Assembly: GCA_018242205.1 (NCBI GenBank)
Contig: JAFECJ010000018.1
Coordinates: forward strand, 1 to 64,000
Direction of reading: 5' to 3'
DNA from: Pseudomonadota bacterium
GTDB lineage: Bacteria; Pseudomonadota; Alphaproteobacteria; Rhizobiales; Xanthobacteraceae
Length of the DNA stretch: 64,000 bases
Part shown: positions 58,661-64,000 of the stretch, in pieces
Layout of the letters: the number at the start of each line of letters is the position of its first letter
Numbering within the stretch: position 1 is the first letter of the stretch
The notes under the pieces: generated by a model
Databases searched by the model: none
Told to the model about the DNA's origin: nothing
Seen by the model: the letters and a program-made list of their open reading frames with translations, nothing else
Translations under genes and position numbers: made by a program

Positions 58661-59546
58661 GGGCGCCTTCCTTCTCGATCGCGGCCACGGGGCCACCCTG
58701 CGGCCCATGATGACCGGCGGCGCGACGGTCCTCGCAGAAATCGGTATCCGAGCAGACGAACATGCGGGTACCGGCGTCGTCGGTGATGACTTCGTCGAGA
58801 TAGGAGTCCATCGCGCCACACAGTTCGCATTGCGCGTCGTGGCGGTACGGCTCGAACGGGTGATCCTCGAAGTCGAGCGACTTGACGTGGGTGTGAGGCG
58901 GAATGGCGTAGATGCGCTTTTCGCGGCCGGCGCCGAACAGTTGCAGCGCCGCGCTGTCCGATAGCTTCGGATTATCGAATTTCGGGATCGGCGAGGGGTC
59001 CATCACATAGCGGCCGCCGACCTCGACCGGATAGGCGTAGGTCGTGGCGATGTGGCCGTGGCGCGCGATGTCCTCGTACAGCTTGACGTGCATGAGGCCG
59101 TATTCGGACAGTGCGTGCATGCGCCGCGTCTCGGTCTCGCGCGGCTCGAGGAAGCGCAGCGGCTCCGGGATCGGCACCTGATAGACCAGCACCTGATCCT
59201 CCGTCAGCGCCTGTTCCGGAATGCGGTGGCGGGTCTGGATGACAGTGGCTTCGTTCGTCTTTGTCGTGGTCTCGACGCCCGCGGTTTTGACGAAGAACTT
59301 GCGGATCGAGACGGCGTTGGTGGTGTCGTCGGAGCCCTGGTCGATCACTTTCAGTTTGTCGTCGGGGCCGAGGATCGAGGCCGTCACCTGCACGCCGCCG
59401 GTGCCCCATCCATAGGGCATTGGCATTTCCCGCGAGGCAAAGGGCACCTGATAGCCGGGAATGGCGATCGCTTTGAGGATCGCGCGCCGGATCATGCGCT
59501 TGGTCTGCTCGTCGAGATAAGCGAAGTTGTAAACGGGCGCGCTCAT
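58653..59546 (-). CDS. phnJ: C-P lyase catalytic subunit (radical SAM)
   Basis: A 297-residue protein. N-terminal YNFAYLDEQTKRMIRRAILK, GWGTGGVQVTASILGP and QGSDDTTNAVSIRKFF are hallmarks of PhnJ. The C-terminal Cys set (CELCGAMDSYL then MFVCSDTDFCED) binds the [4Fe-4S] cluster used for radical cleavage of the carbon-phosphorus bond, and Gly near the start of the core carries the glycyl radical in characterised enzymes. Overlaps phnI by 4 bases. Confidence 0.96.
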   Translation of the reverse strand: MSAPVYNFAYLDEQTKRMIRRAILKAIAIPGYQVPFASREMPMPYGWGTGGVQVTASILGPDDKLKVIDQGSDDTTNAVSIRKFFVKTAGVETTTKTNEATVIQTRHRIPEQALTEDQVLVYQVPIPEPLRFLEPRETETRRMHALSEYGLMHVKLYEDIARHGHIATTYAYPVEVGGRYVMDPSPIPKFDNPKLSDSAALQLFGAGREKRIYAIPPHTHVKSLDFEDHPFEPYRHDAQCELCGAMDSYLDEVITDDAGTRMFVCSDTDFCEDRRAAGHHGPQGGPVAAIEKEGAHG

Positions 59547-60646
59547 TCGGCGGCATCCTGCATGGGTGTTTCGCTGGCAGCGTCGCGCGCGTCAAATTCG
59601 GCCTGCAGCTTGCGCAGCAATCCGAGCTCGGACTGGAAGTCGACATAATGCGGCAGCTTCAGATGTTCGACGAAGCCGGTGGCCTGCACATTGTCGGAGT
59701 GGCTGAGCACGAACTCCTCGTCCTGCGCCGGTGCGCCGGTCTCTTCACCCAGCTCGCGGGCACGCAAGGCGCGATCGACCAGCGCCATGGCCATCGCCTT
59801 GCGCTCGCTCTGGCCGAACACCAGGCCGTAACCGCGCGTGAAACGCGGCGCCTGCGTGCCATTGCCGGTGAATTGATTGACCATCTGGCATTCGGTGACG
59901 CTGATCGAACCGAGCGGCACGGCGAAGCCGGCATCCTCGGCGAAGAACTCGACCTCGACCTCGCCGTAGCGGATTTCGCCGGCGAAAGGATGGGTGCGGC
60001 CGAAGCCGCGTTGCGTCGAATAACCCAAGGCCAGCAAGAAACCTTCGTCGCCGCGCGCCAAATTTTGCAGACGGAGATCGCGGTTGGCCGGGAACGACAG
60101 CGGCTCGCGGGTGAGGTCACCGACCTCGTCGGCCGGCGGATCGTTGCCTTCGATCAGACCGCCACCGGCGAGCAATTCAGCGACGGACTTGAAACGTGCG
60201 CCGTCGGCCGGCGCGGTCGCTGGCTCTTCCACCTCGCTCTGTTCAGCCAAAGTGTGATCGAGCAGGCGATGGGTGTAGTCGAAGGTCGGGCCCAGCACTT
60301 GCCCGCCAGGTAGATCCTTAAAGGTCGCCGAGACGCGACGGCGAATGTCCATGGCGCTGGTTTCCAGCGGCTCGGAGGCGCCGAAACGGGGCAGCGTCGT
60401 GCGGTAGGCGCGCAGCAGGAAGATGGCCTCGATCAGGTCGCCGCGGGCCTGCTTGATGGCGAGCGCCGCGAGTTCGCGATCATAGAGCGAGCCCTCGCAC
60501 ATCACGCGATCGACCGCCAAGGCCAATTGGTTGTCGATCTGCGCCAGCGACAGCTCCGGCACGTCGCGATCGCCGCGGCGAGCGTCGGCGAGCAGCTTGT
60601 GGGCGTTGTCGATGGCGCGTTCGCCGCCTTTGACTGCGACATACAT
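59543..60646 (-). CDS. phnI: C-P lyase subunit PhnI
   Basis: A 367-residue protein starting MYVAVKGGERAIDNAHKLLA, the conserved PhnI N-terminus, with RRVSATFKDLPGGQVLGPTF and a later YGLVFGQSERKAMAMALVDR. PhnI has nucleosidase activity and, with PhnG, PhnH and PhnL, forms ribose 1-phosphonate triphosphate from ATP. Gap of 3 bases to phnH. Confidence 0.95.
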   Translation of the reverse strand: MYVAVKGGERAIDNAHKLLADARRGDRDVPELSLAQIDNQLALAVDRVMCEGSLYDRELAALAIKQARGDLIEAIFLLRAYRTTLPRFGASEPLETSAMDIRRRVSATFKDLPGGQVLGPTFDYTHRLLDHTLAEQSEVEEPATAPADGARFKSVAELLAGGGLIEGNDPPADEVGDLTREPLSFPANRDLRLQNLARGDEGFLLALGYSTQRGFGRTHPFAGEIRYGEVEVEFFAEDAGFAVPLGSISVTECQMVNQFTGNGTQAPRFTRGYGLVFGQSERKAMAMALVDRALRARELGEETGAPAQDEEFVLSHSDNVQATGFVEHLKLPHYVDFQSELGLLRKLQAEFDARDAASETPMQDAAE

Positions 60647-60649
60647 TAA

Positions 60650-61243
60650 TCAGTGCTCCTCGATCATGGCCGAGCGCGGCAGCGCCGCGATGTCGTGGCC
60701 GGCGACGAAGACGAGATCGATGCCGCGCGGGAACAGTGCGCGGTTGTCGGCCATGCGCGCGGCGAAATCGGCCGGCAGCGGCGCGGCAGAGAAGGCCCGT
60801 GTCGTCTTGATGCCGGGGCCCTTGAGCGTGATCGCGTCACCGCTAAAGCCGTCGATCTGCACGATCACGGTCGTGGAGCGGTCGGGATATTCCGAGGTGC
60901 CTTGGGCGAAGCGGCCGAAATCCGGCATGGCGCGCGCGTCGGCGACCAGCGCGAAGGCGGCATCGGCCGGATCGTGAACGACCGGCGCGCTGGTGTGAAA
61001 GCGGATCCAGTCGGCGACTTTCTTGTCGACCGCGAAAGCGGCATCGAGCCACAAAGGCGTTTCGTAGTCGGCGAGGCTCTTGATCAAGGCGGCGGTGGCG
61101 GGCGCGAAGGGCGCCGGCGCGTCAGCGCCCTTGAGCGTGCGGATCTCGCCCGGCCGCGCCATGCACTCCATCAGCGCGCGAAACGCGGCCTGGCTGGCAT
61201 AAGCGGGATCGAATTCCGGCGTGTTGGCGGTGATGTCGAGCAT
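60650..61243 (-). CDS. phnH: C-P lyase subunit PhnH
   Basis: A 197-residue protein from ATG 61243; the upstream in-frame part is low-complexity shadow of phnG. Core: YASQAAFRALMECMARPGEI, WLDAAFAVDKKVADWIRFHT and GIDLVFVAGHDIAALPR. PhnH is a structural partner in the PhnGHIJ complex. It follows phnG by 2 bases. Confidence 0.94.
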   Translation of the reverse strand: MLDITANTPEFDPAYASQAAFRALMECMARPGEIRTLKGADAPAPFAPATAALIKSLADYETPLWLDAAFAVDKKVADWIRFHTSAPVVHDPADAAFALVADARAMPDFGRFAQGTSEYPDRSTTVIVQIDGFSGDAITLKGPGIKTTRAFSAAPLPADFAARMADNRALFPRGIDLVFVAGHDIAALPRSAMIEEH

Positions 61244-61245
61244 GC

Positions 61246-61725
61246 TCAATCCTCCCCGCGTACCAATGTGAAGAAGTCGACCCGCGTCGCCGCCGTGCGG
61301 GCGCGCTCGATATCCTTCTTTTCTTTCTGCTGCTGTCGCAGCGGCGCCAGCACCTCGGCCTCGACCGCCGCGCGCCGATCCGCGACCTGCCAGAGCGCGT
61401 CGCACAGAGCCACCAGCCGGGCCTTTTCGCGGTCGCGACCCAGCACATAGCCGAAGCCCATTTCGCCCGAGGACAATTGCACGGCGGCACGGGTGACGGT
61501 GGCCTCTCCGGCATTGAACGGCGCGCCACGCGAGCCGATACGGCCGCGCAACATCACCAGGCCGACCTCGGGCGGCCGCGGTTCCGAATAAGTGAGGCCG
61601 TCATCCAACTGACGCAGGCCGCGGGCAATCTCCTGCGATTCGGCGGCGGCGAGGACCGCCAGCGCTTCGCGCCGTTCCGTGAGGTCCGGCAAGTCGCGCG
61701 CGGCGGAGGCGTCGGGTTGGTTCAT
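61246..61725 (-). CDS. phnG: C-P lyase subunit PhnG
   Basis: A 159-residue protein from ATG 61725 (MNQPDASAARD). Core: EIARGLRQLDDGLTYSEPRP, PPEVGLVMLRGRIGSRGAPF and GFGYVLGRDREKARLVALCD. PhnG is the first gene of the phn operon. The operator palindromes lie 26-85 bases upstream. Confidence 0.93.
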   Translation of the reverse strand: MNQPDASAARDLPDLTERREALAVLAAAESQEIARGLRQLDDGLTYSEPRPPEVGLVMLRGRIGSRGAPFNAGEATVTRAAVQLSSGEMGFGYVLGRDREKARLVALCDALWQVADRRAAVEAEVLAPLRQQQKEKKDIERARTAATRVDFFTLVRGED

Positions 61726-61750
61726 GGCGTCACAGCGGCCTTGCGGAAAG

Positions 61751-61770
61751 TTGTCTAGTCGACTAGACAA
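61751..61770. promoter_or_regulatory. PhnF operator, site 1
   Basis: TTGTCTAGTCGACTAGACAA is a perfect 20-base palindrome between phnG and phnF. It contains the TCTAG/CTAGA core repeated in site 2. GntR/HutC regulators such as PhnF bind palindromes of this kind. Confidence 0.7.
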
Positions 61771-61776
61771 GTGCCG

Positions 61777-61810
61777 TTATAACTTGTCTAGTTGAATAGA
61801 CAAGTTATAA
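61777..61810. promoter_or_regulatory. PhnF operator, site 2
   Basis: Two 14-base arms, TTATAACTTGTCTA (61777-61790) and TAGACAAGTTATAA (61797-61810), flank a 6-base spacer. The CTTGTCTA core matches site 1. With site 1 it fills most of the 120-base divergent promoter region. Confidence 0.7.
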
Positions 61811-61845
61811 ATGCGCAGCCGTGACGCTGTGATGACAGGGCCGCT

Positions 61846-62613
61846 ATGCTGACACGCACACCCCGAGGCGCTTCGCGAGGGTCTTCGGACCGTGACGACC
61901 TGCTCGCCCGCGGCGTCATGTTGTGGCGCTGCATCGCCGACGATTTCGAGCAGGCTATCCTGGTCGGCAAGCACGAGAACGGCTCGAAGCTGCCGGCCGA
62001 AAGCGAGATCGCGGGGCGCTACGGCGTCAATCGCCATACGGTGCGGCGCGCCATGGCGGAACTGGCGGCGCGCGGGCTGGTGCGCACCGAGCGCGGCAGC
62101 GGCACTTTCGTCAAAACCGACAAGCTGAATTATCCGATCAGCCAGCGCATGAAGTTTTCCGAGATCGTGACCGCGGCCGGGCACGAGGCGGAAGGGCGGC
62201 TGCAGGGCCATCGCCACGAAGCGGCCAATGACGATGTCGCGCGCGACCTTGGAATCGCGCCGGGTGACGAAGTGGTGCGGCTGGAAATTCTGCGCGCCGC
62301 CGACGGCGTGCCGATTTCGGTATCGACGACCTGGCTGCCGGCCGATCGTTACCACGAAGCCGCCAAGATATTCCGGCGGGTGCGCTCGATCACGCGCATG
62401 CTCGAACATTTCGGCGTCAAGAGCTATCGCCGCAAATGGACGCGGATCAGCGCCGGTTTCACCGACGCGGTCGATGCCGGCCGGCTGCGGCTGTCGGTGC
62501 ACCGGCCGATCCTGATCGCCGAAGGCCTGAACGTCACCGATAACGACGAGCCGATCATGCTGGTGCGCGGCCGATTCTCGGCCGACCGCGTGGCGCTGGT
62601 TGTGGAAAGCTAG
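61846..62613 (+). CDS. phnF: GntR/HutC-family phosphonate regulator
   Basis: A 255-residue regulator. The N-terminal winged helix ([40 protein letters not shown]) is followed by a UTRA effector domain with [20 protein letters not shown] and [10 protein letters not shown]. PhnF proteins repress phosphonate or phosphate uptake genes. Divergence from phnG over two palindromes suggests it represses both directions. Confidence 0.92.
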   Translation: MLTRTPRGASRGSSDRDDLLARGVMLWRCIADDFEQAILVGKHENGSKLPAESEIAGRYGVNRHTVRRAMAELAARGLVRTERGSGTFVKTDKLNYPISQRMKFSEIVTAAGHEAEGRLQGHRHEAANDDVARDLGIAPGDEVVRLEILRAADGVPISVSTTWLPADRYHEAAKIFRRVRSITRMLEHFGVKSYRRKWTRISAGFTDAVDAGRLRLSVHRPILIAEGLNVTDNDEPIMLVRGRFSADRVALVVES

Positions 62614-62665
62614 GATAAGGCGCAGCCGTCATGCGGCTGTCTTGAAGAAGAGTCGTGCTGAACCC

Positions 62666-63310
62666 ATGGCCAATAAATTATCCCTCGCACCCGTCGTCGA
62701 TCCGACCGCCGAGCTGACGCGTGCCAAGCTCGGCGCCTATACCGAGGTCGGGCCGCGCACCAAGCTCCTGGAAGTGGAACTCGGCGACTACTCCTATGTC
62801 GTCAATGACAGCGACATCGCTTATGCAACCATCGGCAAGTTCACCTCGATCGCGGCAATGACCCGGATCAATCCGGGCAATCACCCGATGCATCGTGCCA
62901 CCCAGTCGCATTTCACCTACCGCGCCAGCGCCTATTTCGACGGCGCGGCCGACGAGGAAGAGTTCTTCAACTGGCGTCGCTCGTTTCACGTCAGCATCGG
63001 CCATGATGTCTGGATCGGTCATGGCGCCATTGTGCTGGCGGGCAATTCGATCGGCACCGGCGCGGTGGTGGGCGCCGGCGCCGTCGTCACCAAGGACGTG
63101 CCGGCTTACACGATTGCGGTCGGCAATCCGGCGCGCGTGCTGCGGCCGCGCTTCGCGGCGGGCGTCGGCGAGCGCATGCTCGAACTCGCCTGGTGGAACT
63201 GGCCGCACGACCGGCTGCACGCGGCGCTCAACGATTTCCGCGCGCTGAGCGCCGAACAGTTTCTCGACAAATACGAAGGCGGCGCGCTGCCCGTGGCGGC
63301 GGCCGAATAA
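62666..63310 (+). CDS. Hexapeptide-repeat acetyltransferase of the phn locus
   Basis: A 214-residue left-handed beta-helix enzyme from ATG 62666; the frame upstream overlaps phnF and is not family-like. [40 protein letters not shown] and [20 protein letters not shown] show the hexapeptide coils, and [16 protein letters not shown] carries the catalytic-type His. It is in the xenobiotic acetyltransferase branch often linked to rhizobial phn genes. Substrate unknown. Confidence 0.88.
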   Translation: MANKLSLAPVVDPTAELTRAKLGAYTEVGPRTKLLEVELGDYSYVVNDSDIAYATIGKFTSIAAMTRINPGNHPMHRATQSHFTYRASAYFDGAADEEEFFNWRRSFHVSIGHDVWIGHGAIVLAGNSIGTGAVVGAGAVVTKDVPAYTIAVGNPARVLRPRFAAGVGERMLELAWWNWPHDRLHAALNDFRALSAEQFLDKYEGGALPVAAAE

Positions 63311-63319
63311 GGAATGACA

Positions 63320-64000
63320 ATGCGGATCCAAGGTGGGCAAACACTGATCGATGGCGCGTTCGTCGAAGCCGATATCGTGGTCGATGACCAGGACGGCGCC
63401 ATTGCCTCGGTCGGCGCCAACGGCGGCAACGGCCGCGCCTACGACGCGCGCGGTCTCTATGTGCTGCCGGGGATCGTCGATATTCATGCCGATGCCTTCG
63501 AGCGGCAGTTGATGCCGCGGCCAGGCGTCGGCTTTCCGATTGATTTGGCCTTGCAGGAAAGCGACCGCCAAGCGGTGGGTAACGGAATCACCACGCTGTT
63601 TCACGGCGTTACCTGGTCGTGGGAGCCGGGACTGCGCAGCGCCGACAATGCCCGCGCGGTGTTGACCGGCATCGAGCAGCTTCAGCCATCGCTCGGCGCC
63701 GACACCCGCTGCCACCTGCGTCATGGGACCTATAATCTCGACGCCGAAACCGAGATTGCCGACTGGCTCGGCGACCGGCGCATCGGCATGCTTGGTTTCA
63801 ACGACCACATGCCGAGCGCTTCGGCGCCGCCGCGCACGCGCAAGATCGCCGAAATGGCAGCGCGGGCGGGGCTGACGGTGGAAGATTTCAACGCGCTGGT
63901 CGAGCGGCTGCGCGCCCGCGCCAACGAAGTGCCGGGTTCGATCGAGCGCCTCGCGCGCGCCGCCAGCGCCAGCACAGTCGCAACCTTGTCGCATGACGAT
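63320..64000 (+). CDS. PhnM-like amidohydrolase, 3' end outside window
   Basis: 227 codons from ATG 63320, preceded by AAGGA 6 bases upstream, are open to the window edge. LYVLPGIVDIHADAFERQLM with a PhnM-like metal motif, GITTLFHGVTWSWEPG, RCHLRHGTYN, GFNDHMPSA and LSHDD identify the family. It resembles the full phnM at 55542 but is distinct, so the locus has two paralogues. Partial; function inferred. Confidence 0.9.
   Translation, partial: MRIQGGQTLIDGAFVEADIVVDDQDGAIASVGANGGNGRAYDARGLYVLPGIVDIHADAFERQLMPRPGVGFPIDLALQESDRQAVGNGITTLFHGVTWSWEPGLRSADNARAVLTGIEQLQPSLGADTRCHLRHGTYNLDAETEIADWLGDRRIGMLGFNDHMPSASAPPRTRKIAEMAARAGLTVEDFNALVERLRARANEVPGSIERLARAASASTVATLSHDD

Overview
The window is high-GC chromosomal DNA of an alphaproteobacterium, most likely a member of the Hyphomicrobiales (Bradyrhizobium/Xanthobacteraceae-like). 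This is inferred from the protein sequences of the L27/L21 pair, a shortened KdpD with KdpE, a phnGHIJ-GNAT-KLMN operon with divergent phnF, and FixK/FNR-type boxes. The species cannot be fixed from the sequence alone.

Layout. (1) 1-4.4 kb, host backbone: 5' end of a PaiB-like gene, a GNAT acetyltransferase, rpmA, rplU, a KdpE-like regulator with a KdpD-like kinase, and tRNA-Ser(CGA). (2) 4.38-54.93 kb, a ~50.5 kb genomic island inserted in the 3' end of that tRNA. It is bounded by a perfect 20-bp direct repeat (4383-4402 and 54909-54928), with a tyrosine integrase directly inside the left repeat. (3) 54.96-64 kb, host backbone again: a C-P lyase locus (phnN, M, L, K, a GNAT gene, J, I, H, G), divergent phnF with two palindromic operators, a hexapeptide acetyltransferase and a second PhnM-like gene cut by the window end.

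The island has four parts. Next to the integrase is a defence module: a catalytically inactive short prokaryotic Argonaute with a SIR2-APAZ partner (SPARSA type), followed by a DUF3800 gene. The partner carries an extra Schlafen/AlbA-associated GHKL-like domain between SIR2 and APAZ. The second part (12-42.6 kb) is a large copper-resistance block: three multicopper oxidases, a CPH-type P-type ATPase, a CusB/CusA pair, a TolC-type channel, CusF, a cupredoxin, DUF411, DUF302, DUF305 and several Cys/His/Met-rich secreted proteins. Embedded in it is a six-gene translationally coupled operon (acetate kinase, copper ATPase, PRPP synthetase, phosphoketolase-like enzyme, beta-CASP hydrolase, AMP-phosphorylase-like enzyme) that reads like an ATP-supply or nucleotide-salvage pathway for the pump. 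The third part (42.9-48.5 kb) holds plasmid-like accessory genes: a superinfection-immunity-like protein, a GYF_2 protein, an XRE regulator, a phosphatase that has lost its metal ligands, DUF3768, a nuclease-like protein and two paralogous unknowns. The fourth part (48.8-54.8 kb) is a replication module: a VapE-like SF3 helicase and a three-gene operon resembling a complete clamp loader (gamma/tau-like, unknown, delta'-like).

No relaxase or type IV secretion gene is visible, so the island looks like a non-self-transmissible integrative element or an integrated plasmid/satellite. The strongest candidates for undescribed biology are the enlarged SPARSA effector, the element-borne clamp loader, the copper-pump/phosphoketolase operon and the structured non-coding region at 46.9-47.3 kb.
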